64,000 bases of DNA from positions 15,123,501-15,187,500 of the forward strand of contig JAILWY010000010.1 in NCBI GenBank assembly GCA_022113835.1, read 5' to 3'. The translations under genes were made by a program, and so were the position numbers. The stretch comes from Atopsyche davidsoni (lineage: Eukaryota > Arthropoda > Insecta > Trichoptera > Hydrobiosidae). Below are positions 1-10,663 of this stretch, one piece after another. The notes under the pieces are model-generated. The model was not told where the DNA came from. It did no database searches and saw only the letters and a list, made by a program, of their open reading frames with translations. Position 1 is the stretch's first letter. Each line of letters starts with the position of its first letter.

Positions 1-102
1 AAATTTGAAAAGAAACTTTCATATTTATTTTTCATTAAATCAGATTTTTTTCTAAACATTTCTGTAGTTATTTCTCATTTACAATTGTCCAATTGGTTTT
101 AG

Positions 103-190
103 GTTCACCCACGTTCGGCAATTACCATCTGATATTGTAGATGTGCGTGCGGGAGGAATGCACACGGTAGCCGTTGATGCTGCAGGTTGT
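103..190 (+). CDS. RCC1: RCC1 exon (first visible)
   Basis: Acceptor ...tttag at 101-102, donor gtaagt at 191. One base completes a split codon and 29 codons follow. The exon encodes the end of a propeller repeat with the signature AGGMHTV, matching the region around residue 78 of human RCC1. The preceding exon is outside the window. Confidence 0.9.
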
Positions 191-3100
191 GTAAGTATTA
201 GCAAATGCTTAGTTAACTTAATTCTTGAAAAAAATTAAGAATTTATTTGGAAAATTGAACCTTAGAACGCACAATTGTAGTAGAAACAAAAAAAAATCAC
301 CTAGTCTGAAGGAAATTATTATGACTTCTGTAATTAAATTATTGTATTTATTGAATTTTCAGGTATTTACGTATGGTTGTAATGATCAAGGAGCATTAGG
401 GCGAAATGACAAAATTACAATAGATTGGAAGCCAAAAATGGTTAATTTGCCAGGACGTGTAAAAGCAATCTCTGCTGGAAACAGCCATACTGCTACCATT
501 CTCGAAAATGGACAAATCTATGCATGGGGCTCATTTAGTGTCAGTCATAACGGCCATATTTATTACCTAGGATTTCACAATCTTTAAAAAATCATTTATA
601 TCATAACTACAAGCAATCTCTTGCTTTAGTTTTAAAATAGCTTTAATAAAATCAGTTTGAATCACCTACTATGAAAATACTCTATACACTATAGTGAATT
701 AGGCATTTTTCTATTTGTTTTTATTTTTTATTGCAGGATTCCCATGGTTGCATGGGTCTGACTCAGAATGGTATTGAGAAATATCCTGTAGAGGTACTGA
801 AACATCACATAACGCAAATAGCATCAGGAGCTGAACACCTTGTCATGCTTACAGACAGAGGCCAGGTATGTTCACAATATAATGCTATTCGAGTTGTTTC
901 AAAAGAAAATTGATTCACTACCTGTGGGATCATCAATTGTATTGAATTAATTACTCCAAATACTAAACATATTTAATTTTGATGTAGATAATCACTGTGA
1001 ATTTACCTGTGTCTTTAATTTAACTCTATGGAGGTAAATTTTAAAATACAGTTGAAACACAAGCATCAAGATTGTTAATTTGAGACCATCAGTGCATTGT
1101 AAAAGCACATATAAACTTTTGGAGAGTTGTAAAAATATAAGCTGAATCAAGAACACAAGGTATACATCTGAGTCTTTGGTGTATTAAGACAATCAACGTT
1201 AAAGTACAAAAGTAAACAACAAATTAATGAAAACAAAATCAATAACTCTTGATTAATGTAGCTGCTTTGTTTATAGCAGAGAGCATGATGTATATATATT
1301 TAGTGTATTTTGTATGTACTATACATATTAGAGCATGAGTATTTTGTATCTTATTTTCTTCTGTATGTCATACTTATTTGGTGCAACAAGTTTCTCAGGT
1401 CTGCTACCTTTTCCTTGACGTTTTCATATTTTCAGGTATTCACTTGTGGAAGTGGTCAACATGGTCAATTAGGACGACTATCTATGCGTAGGTGTGATCG
1501 CTTCGCCCGCAATGGCTTAAGTGCGTACTCCAAACCCCAATCAACAATTTAACAATTATAAAAAAGATTCATGTAAACATGACAGATGTTTTAGTGTTTA
1601 TGAATTTTATACGACCACTTGACTTATGTTGATATTTTAAAATTGTTCTAATAGAAATCTATACGATTTAATAGTAGTTTTCATTTAATGACTAAAATTA
1701 CATGCTACTGTCTCTCATTTCATGTGACTCATTACTGTTCCACAGAAGTTATGGTCACACCAATGCCGGTATTCATACCAAACTGCAAAACCAAGACTGA
1801 AGCCATTTGGGCAGGTTCATACTCCACAGTCGTAAGGACAGTCTCTGGTCTCATTTATGTGTGGGGACTCAATGATTTCAGACAAATCAGTAAGTTATCC
1901 TTACTGCTCTTTCATATAGTTTCATTTATTACACATATTTGATTTACTTTTCATATAATCCAATTATTTGAATGGTAGATCTATATTATTGAATGTAAAG
2001 TTTCTTTGAACTGTTTATATATTTTATAAAATACATTACAATTAAAAAATTGTTGATCATTAAGGTAGCATCAATAAGGACATCATATTCAGACCTGTGG
2101 TGAGAAACATACGTGGGAATTCATTTAGCAATATCAGTGTTGGGAAGCATCATTCTCTGCTTGTGGATCCAAGTGGAACCTGCTGCGCCCTTGGTAATTG
2201 TGATAATGGCAGGCTTGGTCTCGGTCATGATGCTGTGAATACTGTGATCCCCATGGCTGTGGCTACACTGGCTGAACACAAATGCCTACATACTGCCTGT
2301 GGGAATGCCAGTTCTTTTGCTGTAACTAATACCGGTAAATATAGATTTATCGTTTAAATAAGATCTGAACTGATTTATACATATGAAATTGCTTATTAAA
2401 TTAGTAGCCACTCATTAGGATTTGGCTACTGATTAATTTTTCCCCCTCCCATTTCAATTGAAAGTCCTAATATATTTTAACACCACGATCTTAGCGAGAA
2501 TTTAAATTTCTTTATGCATGTGTGCAACTGACTTTTGAGTATAAAATGTAGCATTTGTTATTATATGTGTACTGAATAAATAAAATTCCAACAAATTCTA
2601 TAATTTGTGAAATGGTCATTATTAAAAAATAATTACAAATCTTAGAGTAATAACCTGAAATAAAAACAATAATATATATCTAATTAGTATCTGCTTCCTT
2701 TACATTATTATATCAATAGAGTGCTATTATTTATTGAACTGGTAATACCTATATATTTGCTAAATAACATTTACTTTGTCTATCTCTATCTGATTTTAGG
2801 TACCTTGTATGCGTGGGGTATGGGATCTTTAGGACAGTTAGGCACAGGTCAGATCGAAGATGAGACACTGCCCCGTCTGGTGGAGCTAAAAAATAAAGGA
2901 AAAGTGATCACTGTGAGTGTTGGTTGCCAGCATACCGTCATCTTAGTGGTGAGATGTCTCCTATAATTTGATAATTATACATAATGGACTCACTCACTTA
3001 ATTAAAATATGTTGCAAAATTATGTAAATATTAATATTGAGCTTAGAAGACAAACTATTATTGGTGTATATTGCTATCTTATTCTCTTCTTCTAGAAGCA

Positions 3101-3471
3101 CACTATTGGTGATGAAGAATCCTCACCAGAACAACACCCTACCATAGTAGAATTAGAAGTCATAAATAATCCTTTGAATCCTACTAACGCTCTTGGTACG
3201 TGTCAATTAAAATTAGCCAACTTTTGATAAAATTAAAATTGAATATTTGAGTATTTCTGTATTACTAAAAGTTTAAGAGTTATGTATAAAAAATATCATT
3301 AACTATTGCAAAAATGTTACAGATTCAAATTTGTCTGACATGGAGGTAGTCCACATTAGAGTCGATGAGAGCAATCCTAAGGATATGTCAATATCTGCAA
3401 CTAATCATGATTTTACGCTTCAAAAACAAAACTCTGATTTAAAGCAGTTGGATGCAAGTTCCTGCAACTAG
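103..3471 (+). CDS. RCC1: RCC1, Ran guanine-nucleotide exchange factor (5' partial, 9 exons)
   Basis: RCC1 loads GTP onto Ran on chromatin and so sets up the nuclear Ran-GTP gradient for transport and spindle assembly. The visible exons are 103-190, 363-539, 737-865, 1436-1520, 1746-1889, 2065-2334, 2800-2948, 3096-3195 and 3323-3471. All have GT-AG borders and join in frame to 429 residues. The seven-bladed propeller repeats are plain: AGGMHTV, FTYGCNDQGALGR, ASGAEHLVMLT, FTCGSGQHGQLGR, YAWGMGSLGQLGTGQ and CQHTVILV. Human RCC1 is about 420 residues; judged against it, roughly the first 60-70 residues (start and part of the first blade) lie upstream of the window. The C-terminal tail of about 75 residues after the last blade is acidic and not recognisable. 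By alignment from memory, the human Asp182 position is Glu here (GAEH), while the equivalents of Asp128 and His304 are kept. Confidence 0.95.
363..539 (+). CDS. RCC1: RCC1 exon
   Basis: Starts in phase 0 after a ttttcag acceptor; the donor is gtcagt at 540. Its 59 codons include FTYGCNDQGALGR, the repeat core SAGNSHTATIL and YAWGSFS. Translating on past this donor soon reaches a stop, so the exon must end here. The next exon restores the family motif WGSFxDxxG. Confidence 0.9.
737..865 (+). CDS. RCC1: RCC1 exon
   Basis: Acceptor ttgcag at 731-736, donor gtatgt at 866. The 43 codons start DSHGCMGL and contain IASGAEHLVMLTDRG. The acidic residue before the His is Glu where human RCC1 has the catalytically important Asp182. 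Confidence 0.92.
1436..1520 (+). CDS. RCC1: RCC1 exon
   Basis: Acceptor ttttcag, donor gtgcgt at 1521; 85 bases, ending in phase 1. Encodes the propeller strand FTCGSGQHGQLGR and a basic stretch. Confidence 0.9.
1746..1889 (+). CDS. RCC1: RCC1 exon
   Basis: Acceptor ttccacag, donor gtaagt at 1890. The split Lys codon with the previous exon keeps the frame. Encodes PMPVFIPN, AIWAGSYSTVVRT and IYVWGLNDFRQI, a further propeller repeat (human: CGAYFTFAI...YGFGLSNYHQLG). Confidence 0.9.
2065..2334 (+). CDS. RCC1: RCC1 exon
   Basis: Acceptor attaag at 2059-2064, donor gtaaat at 2335; 270 bases. Contains VGKHHSLLVD, NGRLGLGH and ACGNASSFAVT. The HH pair matches the His304 region of human RCC1, which lies on the Ran-facing surface. 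Confidence 0.92.
2800..2948 (+). CDS. RCC1: RCC1 exon
   Basis: Acceptor gattttag, donor gtgaga at 2949. Encodes LYAWGMGSLGQLGTGQ and SVGCQHTVILV, the last blade. GMGxxxQLGTGQ is a near-invariant RCC1 signature. Confidence 0.95.
3096..3195 (+). CDS. RCC1: RCC1 exon, C-terminal tail
   Basis: Acceptor cttctag, donor gtacgt at 3196; 33 codons plus one base. Hydrophilic, Glu-rich tail beyond the propeller (GDEESSPEQHPT) with no recognised domain. Supported by the open frame through both splice joins. Confidence 0.8.
3323..3471 (+). CDS. RCC1: RCC1 terminal exon
   Basis: Acceptor ttacag. The first two bases complete a split Asp codon, then 48 codons lead to TAG at 3469-3471. The tail is polar and low in similarity to anything I know. 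AATAAA follows 37 bases after the stop. Confidence 0.8.
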
Positions 3472-3507
3472 AGTTATATATAGGCATTGTTAACAGATCA
3501 ATCAAAT

Positions 3508-3513
3508 AATAAA
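3508..3513 (+). promoter_or_regulatory. Poly(A) signal of RCC1
   Basis: Canonical AATAAA 37 bases past the RCC1 stop codon. A second AATAAA lies at 3565-3570. Either could set the transcript end. Confidence 0.6.
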
Positions 3514-4825
3514 ACCTGGTTTTGATAGTGGAGAGTATTTCTGTTTATATTCTAAACTTAATGTAATAAATCCCTTTCAACCTGTAAAATTGTTGTTTTT
3601 ATCAAACAAAATATAAATATTAGGAATAATTGATACCTGCTTATTAATGACTTATTGAAAAATTGAAACATTTTTATAACTTGTACTTATTTATATAATA
3701 TTAATGTGATTGTATCATAAATAGTCAAACCTCGGATTGCGAGTAACTCAGTTTGAGAGTATTTTACAAGATGAGAATTTTTATTTATGGAAATTAGTAT
3801 CTTGCTATTTATGGAAAATGGCCTCTGCTCATCTTCCAGACCTTGAGGACAACTTACTGGAAATCATTATCATATTGGATACTGGCTTAAGAAAATCATA
3901 AAGCCTGGAATGGGGTTTTCGCCAAAAGGTATTAAGTTGGTAATGATGTGATTAATGTAAATCAGAAGGCTTAATTTACAAGACAAAATTACGCGTGGTT
4001 ACTGGTTGGGTGTCTGAGTCTCTCTGGAGCGTGATGCACTGGGGGCTGTATATTAGAAAGTTACCCCGCTCGGACAAGTCCGATCTTGTTGCTCGAGTGG
4101 CGCTGACAAGTCCGATCTTGTCGAAGAATTGTAGCTCAGTGCATGTGCACACAGGGTACAGGGTCATCAAGGTGACCCTCAATTTTTCTTGGGGAAAACT
4201 GTGGCCTGCTTGCATTAAAAAGTTTACTTATGAATATGAGCCATCAATTGCCCAATAAATTGTGTTTTGGGAAGACCACGGTATTGGAGGTGAATGATTA
4301 CAACATTGAAAAGCTGGTGGCGAATAATTTATTTTTAAGGAATTATTTTTTGTGAAACTTGCTTATCCTAGTTATAAAGCTAATCTTTTTCAAACCTAAC
4401 TGATGAGATACTAAGTATTGAATTGATAATGAACTATAACAATTACTTTATATTTTTTAATATCATAAAATAAAAAATATATAATTGATAATAAATATTA
4501 AAAATAACGACATGAATTATTAAACTCTATTGTTCTGGGGTCTTTTCAAAAATTCATTGTGATAATAAAATAACAACTGAGATCTATTTTATTCAATTAT
4601 AGAATGTTAATATTGGAAAAATACAAATTTTTTCATGATTTAATTGATATACCTAAATTTATAATTTTGCCTAGTGTTGATTTACATGGTTTGACTTATA
4701 AGTCTGGACGATTTATTAGTGTCAAGTAATATTTGGTTAGTTAATATAATAATAGAAGAAAAAAAACCTACAAATCTTAAATTTTGGTATCAGATAGTGT
4801 ATAAAGTTACAATTCAACTGTAGGC
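3514..4825. other. Intergenic spacer between RCC1 and the zinc-finger gene
   Basis: Mostly AT-rich. The stretch 3985-4290 is markedly richer in G and C and open on both strands, but neither translation resembles a known protein. It holds the direct repeat listed separately. No gene is supported. Confidence 0.5.
4073..4121. repeat. Two 17-bp direct repeats, each a short hairpin
   Basis: GACAAGTCCGATCTTGT occurs at 4073-4089 and again at 4105-4121, 32 bases apart. Each copy is a near-palindrome (ACAAG...CTTGT), and the second extends to GACAAG...CTTGTC. Function unknown. Confidence 0.7.
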
Positions 4826-5404
4826 ATGAATCAAGACATTTTTATCATTATTGTTGGAGATGTAACAGCTGATAAAATTTCTTTTGATGCTCTCTTGGAT
4901 TTTATGGATAATGACGCTAGTGTTAAAGAATTTGAAAATATAATAGACCTATCCTCTGATAGTGGCTTAGAGAATGAGACAAGAAAGAAGAAGTACGTTA
5001 ATATAAAAAGATCAAAAGACCCCATATCGCTTAATAGAAATAACAAAGCGATTAACAGACCTCCTAGACATGAAAAGCAATTCCCATGTGACCAATGTAC
5101 GTATGTAACAAAACATGTTCACATACTTAATCGCCACCGTAGGACACATACCAATGAAAGACCCTATTCATGCAATCAATGCAGCTATGCTTGTGGACGA
5201 TTAGATAATCTGAAGAAACATCAAATGAAGCACTCCGGAAAGAAACCTCACACCTGCATGTTTTGTAGTTATTGCTCAGTAGATCAAAGTAACATGAAAA
5301 AGCATGTATTGAAGCATTGCGAAATGTATACTAATTGTCCGATTTGTAGTGCTAGGTGCGGAACAGCAACAATTTTAGCAAAACACAGGTTAACCCACAC
5401 TTAA
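4826..5404 (+). CDS. C2H2 zinc-finger protein, four fingers, single exon
   Basis: A 192-residue open frame ending in TAA. Four consecutive C2H2 fingers use Cys/His at about 88/91/104/108, 116/119/132/136, 144/147/160/164 and 171/174/187/191. All have C-x2-C-x12-H-x3-H spacing. The first two linkers resemble the DNA-binding linker TGEKP (TNERPYS, SGKKPHT). Fingers 1-3 carry the CxxCxY pattern of the ZFY/REST-like class. Residues 1-80 are acidic then basic, with a possible nuclear signal (RKKKYVNIKRSK). It is probably a nuclear DNA-binding protein; target unknown. The Met at 4826 is the first in frame, but an upstream exon spliced near it cannot be excluded, because gtag and ttggag acceptor-like sequences lie close. 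It sits 1.35 kb downstream of RCC1 on the same strand. Confidence 0.8.
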   Translation: MNQDIFIIIVGDVTADKISFDALLDFMDNDASVKEFENIIDLSSDSGLENETRKKKYVNIKRSKDPISLNRNNKAINRPPRHEKQFPCDQCTYVTKHVHILNRHRRTHTNERPYSCNQCSYACGRLDNLKKHQMKHSGKKPHTCMFCSYCSVDQSNMKKHVLKHCEMYTNCPICSARCGTATILAKHRLTHT

Positions 5405-6836
5405 CTAAGTATTCAAAATTAAACATTGCACTTTTAATAATATTATAGAAATACATTGCCTTAGATGCGATGATCATTTGAAAAGATTAGTCTGACTATT
5501 ATTTCTGAACTACTTGAAATGTTTTTGATGTTCTCATGAAATAATATTTATTTTATCTTGTTTAGTTTAGTATAATTTTTATAAATATAAATAATAACCA
5601 AAAACTATACAATTTAGTAATCATAGAGATAAGTTATTAAAAAATTCAAAATTTCAGTTTTATTATTATTGTTAAAATTAACTTCTTATAAATAACTTAT
5701 TATATAACTTATTATATATTAGAAATTAGATAACTTTTATTAGTTTTTTTTTTTAATTTAAAAAATACCAACTAACTATACAATGATAAATAAAAAATAC
5801 AGATTATTTTTTCTTGCGAAGTAGAATTCTTAATTCTTGTAAGTCTTGAAAGCATTGAATGTCTTTAGTAAAATCACTTTTTTGATGGTGACATAGCAAG
5901 GCAAACAGTATAATATTTGCTATTTAATAATATACTGTGTTTCTCATTGTAACATGCAAGACCCTTTATAAGACTATTGAAGTCTGATTTCATTCCTGTA
6001 GGATAATTCATAGTTTTAAGTTTATTATGTTCTTCAATCACACGATGGTGATTTTCAATACATTTTATGGTGAATTCATGCAGTATATTGAAGGATTGGT
6101 TATAATATAAAAACTTTCCAGGAAAATATTGTATTTAATTTTGTATTCTATACCAGAGGAGGCCAACTTTTGTGTACATACATGTTTATTTATGTTAAAA
6201 ATGTGTCGACTTATTATCTAGATTAGCAAAAAATATGTTCAAACTTACGTATCTACATAAGTAAAACACAACATAATTATTTAACGGGCAAGTCACATCC
6301 AGAGAAAAGTATTTAAGTATGAAAATTTCGATTCACACCGGTATGTAGATCTGAAACAAGAATAAATATATTCTTTATTAGTGATCTATTTATCATGGAG
6401 TCTAATCGGTTTCTAAATTAAGATATCAGGAGACATCAGTCAAAATTGGCTTTGCGAACTTGTTGGCCACTCTTGTTCATCCCATTACTATTGGCCAATA
6501 AATATGAGTTGAATGGAATGTAAAACATTTCACAAGCAAACTATAATGTATGATATTAAATTTGAGTGTCTTTTTTTAAAAATGCAGTTAGATTTCTTGA
6601 CAACCAAAAAAATATTGTCTAAAATAAAGCAATATTATGAAAATACTGTAAAACACAACAAAACATGTCACTAGTGTAAAGTTTCAAGTAAAATCAGAAA
6701 GACTGACTTATCTAATTCAAAGTGGATTTTAAAATTAAGTAAGTAAAATATTAAATATCAACTGTATTACACAAGACACGGGCCATACGAGTAGTTTTCC
6801 TCACCTCGCTTTCACTGCCACCCTCTAGCATGCGAT

Positions 6837-7262
6837 TATCAATCTATCAATTAGCTTTGCGATGTCCACACAAGAGATTTGCTGCTGTGTTGGTAAATTA
6901 ACAACCCGATGAAAGGTATTAAGGTACTGCCCTTAATCTTTGGCTTGCCAGGATTCTTACAATGTCTCAAACGAGATTAGTAGGCGTCCATGAACCGAAG
7001 CAGTTAAGGCGCAATCAGGTGAGAACAGGTTTGGTAGAGGCTTCACTGTAATGCTTAGCATTAGATAATCAATCTAACAACTAACCTGCAAAGTCCACAC
7101 AAAGTATTTGCTCTTTGTTACTAAATCGACAACCCAATGAAAAGGTTTCAAAATATTGTTCTTAATCATCACCATGACACGATCTTTGCTATATCTCCAA
7201 TGAGATTAGCTTGGTATCCATGTCACTGAAGAAGTTAAGGTGCAGACCGGGGTGAGGGCTAC
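6837..7262. repeat. Diverged tandem duplication, unit about 220 bp
   Basis: Unit 1 starts at 6837 and unit 2 at 7057. Shared blocks occur in the same order in both: ATCAATCTA, GTCCACACAA, GACAACCC/TAACAACCC, a run ending GAGATTAG, TCCATG...GAAG, AGTTAAGG and AGGTGAG. Identity is moderate, so the duplication is old. It may be part of a transposon; the family is not recognised. Confidence 0.65.
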
Positions 7263-10200
7263 TAATGCTCTGGCTTCCTTAGCCAGGGACAGGCTTCTTA
7301 TAACCCAAAAATCCTCTCCTTCTCTGTGTACCTGCTATGACCTAGGAGTGAGGGTAGCCTCGAGACATTTCTAGAAACGTCGCTTCCAGAAATTTGTCCG
7401 AGTGGCAGCCCAGAACATTTGTCACGGAGCCGTTGACTGCTCTACTATTTTTGTTTTCATGTTTTGAAAGAAAAGTTTTAAGTCATAATTATTGATTGTC
7501 AAAGTCATCATAAATGACAGAGTCTGTCTTATAAAAATATGTAATTTCTTAGATCTGTTTTTAAAAAAAATTTCAGTGCGAATCAAATGGTTAAGGTGCT
7601 TACTGAGTGTCCATGAACTTATATTCTAATACACTTGCTATATGATGCTCACTCTTTTTTCGTCATTTTATCAATCTCTAACCTCTGCAACTAAAAGAAT
7701 TGTTTAGTTTTAAAAAAATAAAACAGAAGTGAAATCATTTAAAGTATTACCCAATTACCTCTATTGGGATTCTTTATTTCAACAAATTTACTTTATCCTA
7801 TTTAACATGGCATGAAAAATATCAATACAAAGTTAAAACAATTTGAAGATACTATACAATGAAGTTTTTCATATTTTATAACACATGCTTATAGCGTAAA
7901 ATAAATAAATTTACTGTTCCCCAAAACATCATACATTGTGCATTTAAGAACAACTGTCGCTCCCATTTAATAAAATGCCACATTACTTACTTTTGATAAT
8001 ATTAACCATGAAAAAAGTCCAAGGAGAAATATTAAATTTTTATAAATTTTGTTTTCCAATTCAAAAATTGCTGGCATGTTCATTGTTTATAAATCTGAAA
8101 TTATATATTTTTAAGGTAAGGGTCTGAATAAACATCTGGTCACCATAGCTGAAGACTCATTCACCTAACATTTTGCAGGTAAATTTAGATGAGACCAGGT
8201 CAGACATCTACCTTTGACTTAATTTAACTAAGAAGGTATATTAGACATTTAATAGTGTAGTATAAAGCACATTGATAAAACAACTGAAACGCTATGTTAA
8301 TTTGGTAATAAATATTATGGGCTATGTAATATTTTATCTTTTCAAAAGTTGTTGAAATTGGCTTGGATCCTGACAATCTCAAATCTGACATACTTTAGTG
8401 ATTAAAAATGTTTGAATAACTTGAAATTTTTGTCATGAGTATTTCAACAGTACAATTTATTAATATTGGAATATTTTTATAACATTTTTTCAAAATTTTG
8501 ATTATGATACATTTATTATACTAAATAACATTAAGTATCTTTAAGACTGATGAAAGTACACAAAATTATTAAGAATCTTAAATATATTCAACAATAGTAA
8601 AACACCACCATCTTTATAAAATCCCTCGCTCATTGTTTTTTTTATATTAAATTAATTTTCATTGTAGACAATCACATAAAAGTAAAATCTCAATTTTTTC
8701 AACTATTCATCCAAATATATATAATGGTAGTTTAATAATAAAATATTTCATTTTGGGATTATCCTGTAAACAATGTATTTGCATATCAAAGATAGTCTAT
8801 ACTCTATAGTTGTATGAATATTTTTTCTTTTACAATAAATACCTTAAAAGTATGTACGATTTGATGGTAAACGTTTAGTTTTATAATCATATTTTCACTA
8901 TGTTTAAATGTCACGTGAGCTTATGTTAAAGTAGATTTCCTGATACTACTTAAAATGATATGATGTGATCATAGTTGGAATATTTCAATATATCTTATAA
9001 ATAGGTATTATCATAATGAATGAATAAACAATTTTTAGCAAATCAAGGTATTGGATGGTTAGAGTCAGTGTTTTACATTATAACGATAAAGATATGATAC
9101 AGGATAGTGATAATTTTTTTTTAAAATAGTTATGCTCATTTCAATTAAATGTGATATTTTAGTTATCAGATACGAAAATATGATATGGCGCAATTAGCGC
9201 TACTGATACTTGAGAATACTTCAGTAAAATAGTTTGATAATGTAGGCAATATAGTATAAAAATTGTCAGATATTTTGTGGAAATGAAATATGATATTACG
9301 TTTCCATTGAATAAATAATAATTTTCTAAGTGTTGTTATTTCTTGTCGTATATTTATAAAATGTACTGTTTAATCATAATAAAATACAATTTAAATTTTT
9401 TTAGCATCTTGCAGATACACAAATACGTTTAAATAAACGTGGTTCTCCAAGACAACCAATAATTTTTTTTTTAATACTCTAACGTTAAGGCATTAAATAT
9501 AACCAATGCTCATCAAAATGGCCTATGACTTATTATTAGTTAATTTTAAATAGTAAATAGATAAAAACAACTTTATTAAGGCGTAAGTAGGTTCACTCCC
9601 TGTTGGCTTCCTTGGCAATATTCAGTTCAAGCAGCACAGTACTCAGTGCTGTGATTGTGACATTCATACCTACTCACTTAACTATTCAAATAATATAGAT
9701 AGGATCAGTACAAATTAAATTGCTAATAAATTATTATCAAGAAACACATATTTTACTTGATCCATAATAACTTAAAAATTTAATCATCTGAGAACTCACA
9801 AATAATATTTCTTTAATAATTTTGGCAATTATTATTTTGAGATTACAAATTTGAGATTTTTATTCATAAAAAATCAATAAAATATGTATAGGCTTTTGAG
9901 ATGTCTTCAAAAATTTATCATGTCCAACTTTATTTAGTACTAGCCGCAAACATTGTTAGGATGATGGAAAATGTATCGAAGACCGAAATTTATATTTCTT
10001 GTCTAAATTTACTATATCTCTTAGTTTTCGTACACAATATATGAATGTACTAACTGAGATGTACGTCATACATGTCTATTGATATCATAAAACACAGAAC
10101 CTAATGCATAAAATGTGATTTTTATAATATTACACACTGTTTCTACAAGCTATATATTGGTAGATATTTTAAAAATAAATACCTGGTGAATTTTACATTA

Positions 10201-10528
10201 TTAACTAAAGAAGAGTAAGTTCAATACTATTTTGTAAAGTTAACGGAGGTTTAGTACGTAAAAGAAATAAATCTTCAACATTGTATCACATCGATTATAA
10301 ATTTAATATTACATGAAAAGAACATCAAGTTAAATAGCTTGGAAGTTTATCTTACTTTCCTAAACTCATCCATTCATGAATAGGGATGTTGTATAACTAT
10401 TAAAAATAATTTAATAGATACATATATAGTATGACACGCTAGTTTAAGTATTACATTTGAGTACAATTTATTGTGTTACTATCTATATAAAATAATGAAT
10501 TCTGTACCAATTACAGTATGCCAATTGT

Positions 10529-10534
10529 TTTATT
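10529..10534 (-). promoter_or_regulatory. Poly(A) signal of the transporter gene
   Basis: AATAAA on the minus strand only 17 bases after the TGA stop (10552-10554). If used, the 3' UTR would be unusually short. Other A/T-rich signals lie further downstream. Confidence 0.45.
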
Positions 10535-10551
10535 CAGAGAGTGCAAGACAT

Positions 10552-10663
10552 TCAGTCATCCCAGGAAGGGAAGGCGTTGGCGTCGTTTTGCCACAGAGCA
10601 GAAGGTTTTCCAGAGTTTCCTTCGACGAGGGTTGATTTGGTATTGTTTGTCTTCACATCAAAC
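10552..10663 (-). CDS. CAT transporter, terminal exon (E17)
   Basis: Acceptor tttcag on the minus strand, stop TGA at 10554-10552. Encodes the last 36 residues, polar, ending in AFPSWDD. Cytosolic C-terminus; no transport motif. Confidence 0.85.

Larger units (their letters stand above)
5405..10551. other. Intergenic region between convergent genes
   Basis: About 5.1 kb of AT-rich DNA between the zinc-finger gene (+) and the 3' end of the transporter gene (-). The only clear structure is a tandem duplication near 6.8-7.3 kb with a GC-richer flank to about 7440. I see no coding region in the rest. Confidence 0.6.

Noticed and set aside
3722..3780. Sequence TCAAACCTCGGATTGCGAGTAA resembling a DNA-transposon terminus
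   Set aside because: I could not find a matching inverted end or target duplication, so no element can be bounded.
4800..4805. TATAAA just before the zinc-finger ATG
   Set aside because: Only about 20 bases upstream of the start codon, which leaves no room for a normal transcription start and leader.
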